From: Nitrospirota bacterium
Lineage (GTDB): Bacteria; Nitrospirota; Nitrospiria; SBBL01; JAADHI01
Direction of reading: 5' to 3'
Assembly (NCBI GenBank): GCA_029261215.1
Contig: JAJDBT010000115.1
Coordinates: 1 to 34,395, forward strand
Length of the DNA: 34,395 nt
In this document: positions 1 to 7,769 of the stretch, piece by piece
Numbering within the stretch: the first letter of the stretch is position 1
How the letters are laid out: every line of letters begins with the position of its first letter
Notes under the pieces: generated by a model
Seen by the model: only the letters and a program-made list of their open reading frames with translations
Database searches by the model: none
Told to the model about the DNA's origin: nothing
Made by a program: the position numbers and the translations under genes

Positions 1-30
1 GCTGCCGCGTAAACCCGCTGCGCTGAGCTC

Positions 31-75
31 CTGATGTTTTAGTACGGGAAAAACCCGCCCAGACTAAAACATCAG
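31..75. repeat. 13-bp perfect inverted repeat with nested small hairpin
   Basis: Arms CTGATGTTTTAGT (31-43) and ACTAAAACATCAG (63-75) are exact reverse complements. Inside the loop a second hairpin, CGGG-AAAAA-CCCG (45-57), can form. No T-tract follows, so it is not a standard intrinsic terminator for a gene left of the window. It may be a mobile-element end or a transcription-end structure; the sequence does not decide. Confidence 0.6.
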
Positions 76-87
76 GCCCATTAAAAA

Positions 88-180
88 GCGGACAACTCAT
101 GTGCTCTAAATCCGGACAACTCTATTTGCTTTTAACAGAAAAGGGCGAGGTTCGCAGGTTCAGAAATGCGGACTCCTCAT
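88..180. repeat. Short direct repeats, possible IS21-type element end
   Basis: The motif CGGACAACTC occurs at 89-98 and 113-122, and a diverged copy GCGGACTCCTCAT lies at 168-180 (compare GCGGACAACTCAT at 88-100). Multiple short CGGACAA-type repeats near the ends are, from memory, a feature of IS21-family elements, and the later string TGGTACACTTTT (about 215-226) also resembles such ends. No istA or istB coding sequence is in the window, so this is at most a terminal remnant or the edge of an element lying to the left. Confidence 0.35.
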
Positions 181-255
181 TCTCGAAGTCTTCACAGCCG
201 AAGAGTCCATTTGTGGTACACTTTTTGAGATGGATTTAACCAAGGAAGTTTTGTC

Positions 256-567
256 GTGCCGAAACGAAAACTGGGCATTCTGCTCTCGACCCCTCCAGAA
301 AATAAAAATCTAAAAACAGTTCTTGCCCTGATTGATGAAGCCCTAAGGCAAGATGTTCAGCCCTATCTGTATCTCGTGGATGAGGGGGTTAAAAATATCA
401 GGGAAGACGCAATCGAAGCGCTCTGCAAACAAGGGCTTAAGCTTTTTCTTTGTGCCTATGGTGCGCACCAGTATGATATTCCCGTGAATGACAAAGGGGT
501 TTTTGGGGGCTTGGTTGTGCTTTCGGATTTGCTCAAAGGCTGTGATCGATTTGTGGCATTGAATTAA
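256..567 (+). CDS. DsrE/TusD-like sulfur-relay protein
   Basis: 103 residues from a GTG start at 256, chosen because AAGGAAG lies about 7 bases upstream. It belongs to the DsrE fold. TusD/DsrE proteins accept a persulfide sulfur on a conserved cysteine and pass it on within the hexameric TusBCD/DsrEFH complex in the cytoplasm. The matching cysteine is probably C66 in LFLCAYGAH, and the end (LSDLLKGCDRFVALN) fits the TusD C-terminus, which closes with a similar CDRVV string. It is shorter than E. coli TusD (about 128 residues). It is the first gene of a three-gene operon: the next start codon directly abuts its stop (TAAATG). No tusA, tusE, dsrC or dsrAB is in the window, so whether it serves tRNA thiolation or sulfur oxidation/reduction stays open. 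Confidence 0.82.
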   Translation: MPKRKLGILLSTPPENKNLKTVLALIDEALRQDVQPYLYLVDEGVKNIREDAIEALCKQGLKLFLCAYGAHQYDIPVNDKGVFGGLVVLSDLLKGCDRFVALN

Positions 568-924
568 ATGGATGGATTAGAAAAAAAAGTCGTTGTGCTG
601 ATCCAAAGTGATCCGCTCACAAGTCATCGGGCGTGTGAAGGTCTCCGTATTGCGCTGGGCCTGGTTGCGAGTGGTCATGAACTCTCTGTTTTGCTGGCGG
701 GTAAAGGGGTGTGCTTACTTGAAGAAGAGAAAGATGACTTTGTCGATGAAGACCGTTTGGAAAAATTTCTGGCGGTGTTAAAAACCTTTGTTCCGGTATT
801 TTTTATTGATGAAGCGAGCGTGGCCGAAAGCGCGTATTCAAAATTAGATCATGAGACGGTGTTTCTTTCAAAAGAGGCCCTTGCCTTAAAAATTGCCGGA
901 GCCGATACTTTTTTTCGATTTTAA
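568..924 (+). CDS. DsrF/TusC-like sulfur-relay protein
   Basis: 118 residues. The DsrE-family fold is indicated by an N-terminal beta strand (KKVVVLIQSDP), then a helix with HRACEGLRIALGL, then a second strand (ELSVLLAGKGV). The C-terminus ADTFFRF resembles the ILRF end of TusC. In TusBCD/DsrEFH this is the structural subunit between the D/E and B/H subunits. Its ATG starts immediately after the TAA of the DsrE-like gene, so the two are probably translationally coupled. Assignment to TusC/DsrF rests on length, order in the operon and the termini; the fold family is surer than the exact paralogue. Confidence 0.8.
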   Translation: MDGLEKKVVVLIQSDPLTSHRACEGLRIALGLVASGHELSVLLAGKGVCLLEEEKDDFVDEDRLEKFLAVLKTFVPVFFIDEASVAESAYSKLDHETVFLSKEALALKIAGADTFFRF

Positions 925-931
925 ATAAAAA

Positions 932-1198
932 ATGCAAAAAAAACGTAAAATTCTTCATATTTTAAAAGATGCGGCAGATGCGTATCCGCTTGAAGTGATT
1001 CGGAAAACAGCCGTCTCCTGCGATCTTTCAATCCTGCTGATTCAAGAGGCCGTGCATATGAATATCCCCAAATTTCAGGGGAATATATTTGTGTTATCGG
1101 AAGATCTGAATCCTAAAAAGCAGAGCCCCTTTCAGAGCGTCGGATATCAGAAAATGCTTGAATTGATTTTTGAATCCGATTCTGTGGTGACGTGGTAG
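932..1198 (+). CDS. DsrH/TusB-like sulfur-relay protein
   Basis: 88 residues, starting 7 bases after the DsrF-like stop. The N-terminus KILHILKDAAD matches the HTLHRSP-type start of TusB, the middle NIFVLSEDL matches VYALNEDL of TusB, and the protein ends in SDSVVTW, the usual tryptophan end of DsrH/TusB. It completes a D-C-B (E-F-H) order as in E. coli tusDCB. The only cysteine is C30 in AVSCDLS. The gene is last in the operon and a hairpin overlaps its stop codon. Role in the complex: inferred from the family. Confidence 0.8.
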   Translation: MQKKRKILHILKDAADAYPLEVIRKTAVSCDLSILLIQEAVHMNIPKFQGNIFVLSEDLNPKKQSPFQSVGYQKMLELIFESDSVVTW

Positions 1199-1225
1199 CT
1201 TCGAAAAATGCTTGTTTTTCGGAGC
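1198..1225. terminator. Hairpin between convergent genes, possible terminator
   Basis: An 11-bp stem (GCTTCGAAAAA at 1198-1208 with TTTTTCGGAGC at 1215-1225, one G-T pair) and a 6-base loop sits between the dsrH-like stop and the end of the convergent exchanger gene. The T-run is inside the stem and not after it, so termination strength is uncertain. Confidence 0.45.
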
Positions 1226-1228
1226 GCC

Positions 1229-2170
1229 TTAAATAAATAAAAAACTGACATAGACACAGTAGATCAAGACCAGGAGTATGCCTTCCCGGCGTTTTAGGAG
1301 AAGTCCTTTTTTTAAAAAAGGAAAGAGCAGGACGGTCAAAAGCCCCATTACGGGAAAATCCCTCACGAGCAGTGCCGATTGTATCTGGATGGGATGAACG
1401 GCTGCGGTGGCACCCAGCACACCCAGGGTATTAAAAATATTGCTGCCCAGGACATTTCCGATGGCGATGTCTCCCTGATTTTTGAGGACTGCGATAATGG
1501 AGGTGACCATTTCAGGCAGTGATGTGCCAACTGCGACAATGGTCAGTCCAATCACCAACTCCGAAAGACCTGCCCACCGCGCAATGCCCACCGACCCGTC
1601 AACCAGCAGGTTTCCGCCTCCGGCCAATGCTGCGAGTCCAAAAACAATCTTCCCCACATTGCGGGGAATGCCGTGATCTCTCTGCTCCTTCTCCGTATAT
1701 TCGGCCCTGACTGCGGCAGGCTCTTTAAGCGACCAGCGGTAGAGCATGAAAATATAAACCAGGAGGCCGATGAGGGAGAGCATGCCAAACCAACGGGGGA
1801 TTGAGCCGCTCAAAGCAACCAGGTAGGTGAGGATGCTGATCCCAAAAAGCAGTGGGACTTCAAATTGAACCAGGCGGATTTGCACGATGAGGGGGCGAAC
1901 AATCGCCGCGAGTCCCAGGGCCAGGCCAATGTTGCTGATATTGCTCCCGATCACATTCCCGATGGCGATATCGCCGCGTCCCGTAATGATGGCGGAGAGA
2001 CTGACCGCCATTTCAGGGGCAGAAGTGCCCAAGGCAACAATGGTGAGGCCGACGACCAGAGGCGGAATCCCAAGTCTGTGTGCCAGTCGGGAAGCACCGG
2101 TTACGAGGGAATCCCCCCCGCCTGTGAGCAAGAGCAAGCCAATGAGGATGAAGGCAATATCGTTCAGCAC
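1229..2170 (-). CDS. yrbG: CaCA-family Na+(K+)/Ca2+ exchanger
   Basis: 313 residues, inner-membrane protein with about ten hydrophobic segments. It has the two inverted alpha-repeats that define the cation/Ca2+ exchanger family: GLTIVALGTSAPEM followed by GDIAIGNVIGSNISNIG in the first half, and GLTIVAVGTSLPEM followed by GDIAIGNVLGSNIFNTLG in the second half. The acidic GTS(A/L)PE residues coordinate Ca2+ in this family. It should extrude Ca2+ (or another cation) in exchange for Na+. The start used is GTG at 2170; the frame stays open upstream to about 2220 but offers no clear ATG with a ribosome-binding site, so the exact N-terminus is uncertain. It converges on the DsrEFH operon. Confidence 0.93.
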   Translation of the reverse strand: MLNDIAFILIGLLLLTGGGDSLVTGASRLAHRLGIPPLVVGLTIVALGTSAPEMAVSLSAIITGRGDIAIGNVIGSNISNIGLALGLAAIVRPLIVQIRLVQFEVPLLFGISILTYLVALSGSIPRWFGMLSLIGLLVYIFMLYRWSLKEPAAVRAEYTEKEQRDHGIPRNVGKIVFGLAALAGGGNLLVDGSVGIARWAGLSELVIGLTIVAVGTSLPEMVTSIIAVLKNQGDIAIGNVLGSNIFNTLGVLGATAAVHPIQIQSALLVRDFPVMGLLTVLLFPFLKKGLLLKRREGILLVLIYCVYVSFLFI

Positions 2171-2218
2171 AGGGTGGGCACTTTCGGCTGAGCCTGTCTG
2201 ATGGGGAAAGCGACAGGA

Positions 2219-2860
2219 TTATTTATGAACAATAAATGCGCCAAATTCTGTTTCAAGGGTGGTCATAATCCCAAACCCATACGCTTCATTGGGCGGGGTT
2301 TCATTGTGGAGGCGTTTGTGGTCTTCCAGTACATTAATGGTTTCGGTGACCCATTCGCCATTTTCGGGCGAGCCGCTGCGAATCACAATGGTTGTCGGAC
2401 GAAACATCCCGCCAGACTCTTCGGTGCCGACCGCTTTGATACTGCTCCAGGAATACTTAGTGAGTTTGGGAATGCCGAGCAAGTCGGTCCCCAGCGCAAC
2501 ATAAACAGTCGAATTTCTTTCTTTGTCAGGGTCATCCGGGACTCTCAGTATGCGCCACTTCCAGGTAATGAAGGGGTATTCATGCGGGTTCCACTTCATT
2601 TTTTTAAAGATGCGGTTGGGCTTGCCGTTCGCATGGAGCACGGTTTCCTTGTCGATTTCATTCATCTGATAGACTTCGGAGGGAGCCGGGTTGTCCCGCT
2701 GTGGTTTCCAGCCTTCTGGCAGGCCATTTTCGGATTGACTTGAAAAATCCTCAAGCACGATAAAATCGTTGGGATTTTGGGTTTCATCTGAAAAAGCGGT
2801 TCCGCGTGCAAAAAATATCAAATGAAAGAAGATGCCAAATAAAAAAAGAGATCGCTTCAT
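2219..2860 (-). CDS. DUF3047 family exported protein
   Basis: 213 residues from the ATG at 2860, preferred over an upstream in-frame start at 2905 because GGAGGT lies about 10 bases before it and because it opens a clean signal peptide (MKRSLFLFGIFFHLIFFARG). The mature part fits DUF3047: a PFITWKWRI strand, then STVYVALGTDLLG, then SWSS, a VIRSG strand and a C-terminal AYGFGIMTTLETEFGAF. DUF3047 proteins are predicted periplasmic or surface proteins of unknown function, possibly with a carbohydrate-binding-like beta sandwich. It lies between the exchanger (same strand, downstream) and the divergent LolA-like operon. Confidence 0.8.
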   Translation of the reverse strand: MKRSLFLFGIFFHLIFFARGTAFSDETQNPNDFIVLEDFSSQSENGLPEGWKPQRDNPAPSEVYQMNEIDKETVLHANGKPNRIFKKMKWNPHEYPFITWKWRILRVPDDPDKERNSTVYVALGTDLLGIPKLTKYSWSSIKAVGTEESGGMFRPTTIVIRSGSPENGEWVTETINVLEDHKRLHNETPPNEAYGFGIMTTLETEFGAFIVHK

Positions 2861-3033
2861 GAATCTAAACACCTCCATATCGGCTGCGCTTCGCAGGACA
2901 ATCAATGAAAAAGCGCATTGCCATTCAAAATGTGTATCTTAACAGGAAGCGGAATCCCTTGCCAATCGTCTTTCGAAATTGACTGCGCTTTGCAAAGGCT
3001 TTGAATCTTATGATTTCTACAGACCGTATGGCG

Positions 3034-3039
3034 TATAAT
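3034..3039 (+). promoter_or_regulatory. Probable -10 box of the LolA-like/ABC operon
   Basis: A perfect TATAAT (in GCGTATAATCTG) lies in the divergent spacer about 80 bases before the LolA-like start. I see no convincing -35 box at the matching distance, so the promoter may depend on an activator or a different sigma factor. Confidence 0.4.
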
Positions 3040-3068
3040 CTGAGGTGAGATATCTTCTCTTACCTGAG
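3040..3068. promoter_or_regulatory. Operator-like imperfect inverted repeat
   Basis: AGGTGAGA (3043-3050) is mirrored by TCTC-TT-ACCT (3056-3065) around TATCT, with further pairing of flanking bases. It lies directly downstream of the TATAAT, around the expected transcription start of the export operon, a place where a repressor could bind. It could equally be a 5' UTR hairpin. Confidence 0.35.
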
Positions 3069-3120
3069 TGTTCCAAGGGGATTTAAATTCAGCGACGCCT
3101 TCAGAAACGGAGATTACGAC

Positions 3121-3891
3121 ATGAAGCAGCACCCGCGTGGTTTATCCTTGTTGGTCGCAATTTTACCCATTTTTTTTCTGGTTCATCCCCTTTTTGCCCA
3201 ATCACAAAATGAAGCCGAAAAGATCCTGCGCCATGTCGATGACCTGTGGCGGGGGGAATCTTCATCTGCCGAAATGACCATGAAGGTCAAAACCGCGCAT
3301 TATACCCGTACCCTGCGTATGGCGGCCTGGTCCAAAGGCAAGGCCAATACCCTGGTGCGCATTATTTCTCCCCTGAAAGAAAAAGGCACTGCCACCTTAA
3401 AATCAGGCAAGAACATCTTTACCTACCTCCCTCAGACAGATCGAACGATTCGGCTTACTTCCGGCATGATGATGGGATCATGGATGGGCAGTCATTTTAC
3501 CAATGACGACCTGGTCAAAGAAACACGCCGGGAGGATGACTACGAGGCGAAAATCACCTTTCGTGGGGAGCGTGCAGGACAGAACGTGATCGAATTCACG
3601 CTCATTCCAAAGCTTGATGCAGCTGTAGTTTGGGGCAAAGTGGTTCTAACGATTCGCTCAGCGGATTACATCCCTTTGGAAGAGGTTTTTTATGATGAAG
3701 AAATGGCCGTTGCGCGGACCTTCCGTTTCAGGGATTTGAAGGTTCTGGGCGGCCAGTTGCGCCCGGCAGTGATGCGGATTATTCCGGCGGACAAACCGGA
3801 GGAATACACAGAAGTGATTTATGAAACGCTTGAACTGAATCTCCCTGTTGAGGAGGCGTTTTTCTCCATTGCCAATTTAAAGCGGCGATAA
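3121..3891 (+). CDS. LolA-like outer-membrane lipoprotein-sorting protein
   Basis: 256 residues with a signal peptide cleaved after about residue 26 (LVHPLFA/QS). The rest is the LolA/LppX-like half-barrel of the COG2834 type, with the family motif region RTIRLTSGMMMGSWMGSHF then TNDDLVKE and the C-terminal FFSIANLKRR. Such proteins carry lipids or lipidated cargo across the periplasm. The gene starts at ATG 3121 with GGAG 8 bases upstream. It is followed by two FtsX-type permeases and a LolD-type ATPase, a gene set in which the LolA-like protein is presumed to accept substrate from the transporter. It is not the housekeeping lolA by context; the cargo is unknown. Confidence 0.85.
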   Translation: MKQHPRGLSLLVAILPIFFLVHPLFAQSQNEAEKILRHVDDLWRGESSSAEMTMKVKTAHYTRTLRMAAWSKGKANTLVRIISPLKEKGTATLKSGKNIFTYLPQTDRTIRLTSGMMMGSWMGSHFTNDDLVKETRREDDYEAKITFRGERAGQNVIEFTLIPKLDAAVVWGKVVLTIRSADYIPLEEVFYDEEMAVARTFRFRDLKVLGGQLRPAVMRIIPADKPEEYTEVIYETLELNLPVEEAFFSIANLKRR

Positions 3892-3919
3892 TGGGCAGAG
3901 GGTTGTCCCGGAGGATTGG

Positions 3920-5146
3920 ATGATGGACATCATCAAAATTGGATTTCGCAATCTCATCCGAAACCGCCACCGCACGGTGGTGACGACCTTTGCGATGGGT
4001 TTTGCAGGGTTCATCATGATCTTGTTTGCCTCTTTAATGCAGGGCATGCTTCAGGCGAGTGAACGGAACGCCGTTTCCATGGATGTCGGGGATATTCAGA
4101 TTCATGTGGCCGGATTTCGTGATGATCCTGATCTGTACAAACAAATTAAAGCCCCTGATGTTTTGATCAAGAAAATCGAAACGGCGGGTTTGCGCGCCGC
4201 GCCACGTTTGTATGGCTTCGGACTCGCAGCGTCCGGCTCGGCCTCGTCGGGAGTGCAGTTACACGGACTGAACGTGCCTTTGGAAAGGGAGGTGACCGAA
4301 ATCCACAAGCACCTGGCAAAAGGGGCTTGGCTGGATCCAAATGATCCCGGGGGCGTGGTGATTGGGAGGCGCTTGGCAAAAACCCTGGACATTTCTGTGG
4401 GCAGCGAATTGATCTTTTTGGGACAGTCTGCCGATGGCGGGATTGCCAACGCGGTTTATCGTGTCCGGGGTGTATTAAAATCAGTCGGCGACAGCATCGA
4501 CCGTTCGGGCCTGTTTATGGTGGAAACGGCTTTTCGTGGGCTCATGGTGCTGCCCGAGGGCGCGCACGAAATTGCCGTGATGCGGCCAGACCGGCGCGGG
4601 GAGTTGTCTACCGCAAAAAGCCAGATCGCATCCTTGGCCGGAGACTATGAAACACTGGACTGGAAAGAAATCCGCCCGACCATCGCCCGCTTATTGGAGA
4701 TGGCCGATACGCAGCTCATCATCATCATGATCATCATTACCTATATTGCGGTCGCCACAGTGGTGCTGAATGCCATGTTAATGGGCGTTTTTGAGCGCAT
4801 CCGAGAATTTGGCATCATGAAGGCCATCGGCGTCAAGCCCTGGCAGATCATCGGATTGATTTATGTAGAAACACTGGCGCAGACGGCCGCTGCATCGGTA
4901 TTGGCGCTTGGAACAGGCTGGGCGGCTTCGGTGTATCTTCAGAAAAACGGGATTGATTTGACCCACATCGTCAGCGGGGCTTCAGTGGGCGGCGTGGCGA
5001 TTGACCCCATATGGCGGGCTCAGGTCAGCGCCGAGACAGTGATGACCCCGATCCTCTTTTTATTTATCATGGCGGTCATTGCGGTGATTTATCCTGCGAT
5101 GAAGGCCGCGTTCATTCGCCCGGTTGATGCGATTCATGATCAATAG
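3920..5146 (+). CDS. ABC transporter permease, FtsX/LolCE type (first)
   Basis: 408 residues. Layout is that of LolC/LolE/MacB: N-terminal helix (about 16-42), a large periplasmic MacB-PCD-like domain (about 43-260), then three helices (about 268-292, 312-340, 373-395). The cytoplasmic coupling segment MGVFERIREFGIMKAIGV (about 286-303) is the canonical FtsX-domain contact with the ATPase. GGAGG lies 5 bases before the start; the ATG three bases later is an alternative. The second permease (5194) shares the layout, so the pair probably forms a heterodimer driven by the ATPase at 6515. Such transporters use ATP hydrolysis mechanically to extract lipids or lipoproteins from the inner membrane. 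Confidence 0.9.
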   Translation: MMDIIKIGFRNLIRNRHRTVVTTFAMGFAGFIMILFASLMQGMLQASERNAVSMDVGDIQIHVAGFRDDPDLYKQIKAPDVLIKKIETAGLRAAPRLYGFGLAASGSASSGVQLHGLNVPLEREVTEIHKHLAKGAWLDPNDPGGVVIGRRLAKTLDISVGSELIFLGQSADGGIANAVYRVRGVLKSVGDSIDRSGLFMVETAFRGLMVLPEGAHEIAVMRPDRRGELSTAKSQIASLAGDYETLDWKEIRPTIARLLEMADTQLIIIMIIITYIAVATVVLNAMLMGVFERIREFGIMKAIGVKPWQIIGLIYVETLAQTAAASVLALGTGWAASVYLQKNGIDLTHIVSGASVGGVAIDPIWRAQVSAETVMTPILFLFIMAVIAVIYPAMKAAFIRPVDAIHDQ

Positions 5147-5193
5147 AATGAGGCGTAGTATTTTTGATAAAAAAATAGAGGAATAAGCCTTTT

Positions 5194-6432
5194 ATGAATG
5201 TACTCAAGTTTGCGTGGCGTAATCTTTGGCGGCAGAAACGTCGCACCTTGATCACGGCATTTTCAATTGGTTTTGGCGTGTTGTTGGCGGTGACCTTTAC
5301 CGGCACGGGAGACTACGGCTACAGCAACATGATCAACGCGGGTGCGCGCATGGGTCTGGGGCATATTACGATCGAACCTGCGGGATACAATCAGGCCCCG
5401 TCGCTTGACAAGCGGCTGAAAGACACCGGAGCCCTCCGGCAAGCCGTGCGGGAGATGCCGGGGATTGATGCCGTTATTGTGCGCATCGTTGGGCAGGCGA
5501 TGTTTGCCAGCGCTCGCAAAACCGTGAGTGGTATGTTTTTAGGGATCGATCCGGCGCAGGAATCCCCGGAACAAAACCTGTTTTTGCGCTCGATCATCGA
5601 AGGGGATATTTTTAGCGGCACAAGCGGAAGCGCTGTGGTCATCGGTCAAAAAATGGCCAAAAAACTGGATCTTCGGCTGGGCAAAAAACTGATCTACACA
5701 ACGACGGATGCCGAAGGGGAAATCGTGAGCGAAATCGCGCGGGTGTCGGCCATTTTTGAAACAGGGGTCGATGAAATTGACGGCGGCATGGTCTTGCTGC
5801 CGATCGACCGGCTTCGCAGTACATTGCGTTACGGCCCGGATGAGGCCACCCTGATTGCCGTGACGATTCATGATGAGCGACATGCCCTGCGGCTTAAAAA
5901 AGCCATTGCCGAGCGTGTGGGACATCCGAAACGGGAGATCTTGAGCTGGCAGGAAACCCAGCCGGACCTCGCGGGCATTATTGCACTGGATCGGGGCGGG
6001 AATTACATCAGTCAGGTCTTGGTCGGACTTTTGATTGCGGCCGGGATTTTTAATACCCTTTTGATGAGCGTGATGGAGCGGAAAAAAGAATTTGGAGTGA
6101 TGCTGGCCGTCGGGCTTTCGCCTGCTAACCTGTTTAAGCTGGTGGTGGTCGAATCGCTTTGGCTGGCCTTGATTGGCCTTCTGGCCGGGGTGATCATGAC
6201 AACCCCCTGGTATGCCTATCTTTACACGATCGGGATTGATTTAAGCGGGGCGATGGGGGACAACTATAGCGCTGGTGGAGTATTGATCGACCCCATTTTC
6301 AAGATCAAGCTGTATAAAGAGAGTGTGGCGGGGATTCTCATCGGTGTTTTTACGCTGACGATCTTATCCGGCCTTTATCCGGCGTGGCGCGTTGCGCGTT
6401 TGCCGCCCGTCGAAAGTTTAAAAACGGCATGA
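5194..6432 (+). CDS. ABC transporter permease, FtsX/LolCE type (second)
   Basis: 412 residues with the same architecture as the preceding permease: first helix about 17-40, periplasmic domain to about 265, three C-terminal helices, and the coupling segment MSVMERKKEFGVMLAVGL. AGAGGA sits 11 bases before the ATG. Both permeases begin with a near-identical arginine-rich amphipathic start (FAWRNLWRQKRRTLITAF here, RNLIRNRHRTVVTTFAMGF in the first), so they look like ancient duplicates that formed a heterodimer. The gap to the first permease is 47 bases, consistent with one transcript. Confidence 0.9.
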   Translation: MNVLKFAWRNLWRQKRRTLITAFSIGFGVLLAVTFTGTGDYGYSNMINAGARMGLGHITIEPAGYNQAPSLDKRLKDTGALRQAVREMPGIDAVIVRIVGQAMFASARKTVSGMFLGIDPAQESPEQNLFLRSIIEGDIFSGTSGSAVVIGQKMAKKLDLRLGKKLIYTTTDAEGEIVSEIARVSAIFETGVDEIDGGMVLLPIDRLRSTLRYGPDEATLIAVTIHDERHALRLKKAIAERVGHPKREILSWQETQPDLAGIIALDRGGNYISQVLVGLLIAAGIFNTLLMSVMERKKEFGVMLAVGLSPANLFKLVVVESLWLALIGLLAGVIMTTPWYAYLYTIGIDLSGAMGDNYSAGGVLIDPIFKIKLYKESVAGILIGVFTLTILSGLYPAWRVARLPPVESLKTA

Positions 6433-6514
6433 TGGGGTAGTTGGCAATGCCAGTCTATTTTATGTTTTCGCTATCCATTTCTCATAGAGCCTCTGTTCAA
6501 AAAAAGGAAAACCT

Positions 6515-7207
6515 GTGACTTCGGCGATTCTTCAACTTGATGCGGTGACCAAGACTTATTTGCAAGGCAAAGTGGAAGTGCATGCGGTGGATGGGCTTTC
6601 TCTTGAAATTGCGCGGGGCGAGTTCGCCGCGCTTTGTGGCCCTTCCGGTTCGGGCAAAACAACGGTGTTAAATTTGATCGGGGGACTGGATGTGCCGACA
6701 AAGGGCCGCGTGCTCTTGGAGGGGCGGGATCTTTCGAGTCTCGGACGCTCGGCACTTTCGAGTCTTCGCCGAGACCGCATCGGATTTGTCTTTCAGGCCT
6801 ACAACTTGATCCCGGTGATGACGGCTTATGAAAACGCCGAATTCGTGCTCAAACTCCAGGGCGTCCCGGAACGTGAATGCCGGGAGCGGGTCATGACGAT
6901 CTTGGAAGAGGTGGGTTTGCAGGGGCTGGAACAACGGCGGCCCGATGAGATGTCGGGTGGACAGCAACAGCGTGTCGCCATTGCCCGCGCGATTGTGACC
7001 CATCCTGCCATTGTATTGGCCGATGAACCGACGGCCAATGTCGATTCCGCGACTGCGGAAGCCTTGCTGGATTTGATGGAGCAGTTAAATCAGGTAGAGA
7101 AGGTGACCTTTTTATTCTCGACCCACGACCCGCGTGTCATGAAGCGCGCTCGACGTTTGATCCGCTTGCGTGACGGCCAGCTCGAAAAAGATGAGGTTCG
7201 GGTCTGA
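6515..7207 (+). CDS. LolD/MacB-type ABC transporter ATPase
   Basis: 230 residues from a GTG start at 6515 with AAGGA 6 bases upstream. All nucleotide-binding motifs are intact: Walker A GPSGSGKT (42-49), Q-loop Q94 in [10 protein letters not shown], signature MSGGQ (146-150), Walker B IVLADEP (166-172) and switch histidine H204. The [20 protein letters not shown] region is typical of the LolD/MacB/FtsE group. It should form a dimer powering the two permeases encoded just upstream. A spacer of 82 bases separates it from the second permease, with a small TGGCA-A-TGCCA palindrome at 6442-6452, but no strong terminator. Confidence 0.93.
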   Translation: MTSAILQLDAVTKTYLQGKVEVHAVDGLSLEIARGEFAALCGPSGSGKTTVLNLIGGLDVPTKGRVLLEGRDLSSLGRSALSSLRRDRIGFVFQAYNLIPVMTAYENAEFVLKLQGVPERECRERVMTILEEVGLQGLEQRRPDEMSGGQQQRVAIARAIVTHPAIVLADEPTANVDSATAEALLDLMEQLNQVEKVTFLFSTHDPRVMKRARRLIRLRDGQLEKDEVRV

Positions 7208-7219
7208 GCGAAAGCGGGT

Positions 7220-7726
7220 TTATTTAAATCGATACCCAAATGTAAGACCCGGAAATGATTCAATGCTGTCTTCTGTGCGTGAGGTAGCGCTGTTTTTTAG
7301 CTCTTCGTCATAGTGTACGATGGATAAGCTCAAAGTGATATTCCAGCCCTGTTCCCACTGCCATTTATAACCGAGGCCCGCACCCAGAACCGTGGTCTTG
7401 TTCTCTTTGTAAAGCACGCCGTCTTTTCGTTCATCGTGATCAAATTCCATTCGCATGGCGTGGGCTCCTAAAAATAAACGATCCCCCTTTTCGTCAAAAT
7501 AGTATTTGAAGCCGATACTCGCAGGCATGCCCAGGGTGAGGCCAAAGTGGCTGTTTTGAATCTCGATTCCGAGCAGACCCGTGTAGGGCGAAAAACCCAG
7601 ATGCGGGGTGCCTCCCCATTCCCCGTCTACGGGTGAATTTGCGGCGGATACGCTCTGACGTGTCGTCAGTATCAGCATGATGATCAGCGGGAAGAACAGC
7701 AGGGTTATTTTTGATCTGATTTTCAT
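7220..7726 (-). CDS. Small outer-membrane beta-barrel protein
   Basis: 168 residues. A signal peptide (about 1-28, cleavage near VSA/A) precedes alternating-hydrophobicity strands such as HFGLTLGMPASIGFKYYF, TTVLGAGLGYKWQW and WNITLSLSIVHY, ending in FGYRFK, close to the aromatic C-terminal signature recognised by BamA. About eight strands are plausible, as in small OmpW/OmpA-like barrels. AAGGAG lies upstream of the ATG. It converges on the ABC ATPase with only 12 bases between stops, and lies downstream of the aldo/keto reductase on the same strand. No specific function can be assigned. Confidence 0.75.
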   Translation of the reverse strand: MKIRSKITLLFFPLIIMLILTTRQSVSAANSPVDGEWGGTPHLGFSPYTGLLGIEIQNSHFGLTLGMPASIGFKYYFDEKGDRLFLGAHAMRMEFDHDERKDGVLYKENKTTVLGAGLGYKWQWEQGWNITLSLSIVHYDEELKNSATSRTEDSIESFPGLTFGYRFK

Positions 7727-7769
7727 AAACAGGTTCTCCTTAAAGTAGCGGCCAGACCTTGATTGCGCC

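Noticed and set aside
2201-2743. 180-codon open frame on the plus strand
   Set aside because: It lies fully opposite the DUF3047 gene, which has a signal peptide, ribosome-binding site and family motifs; this is an antisense shadow.
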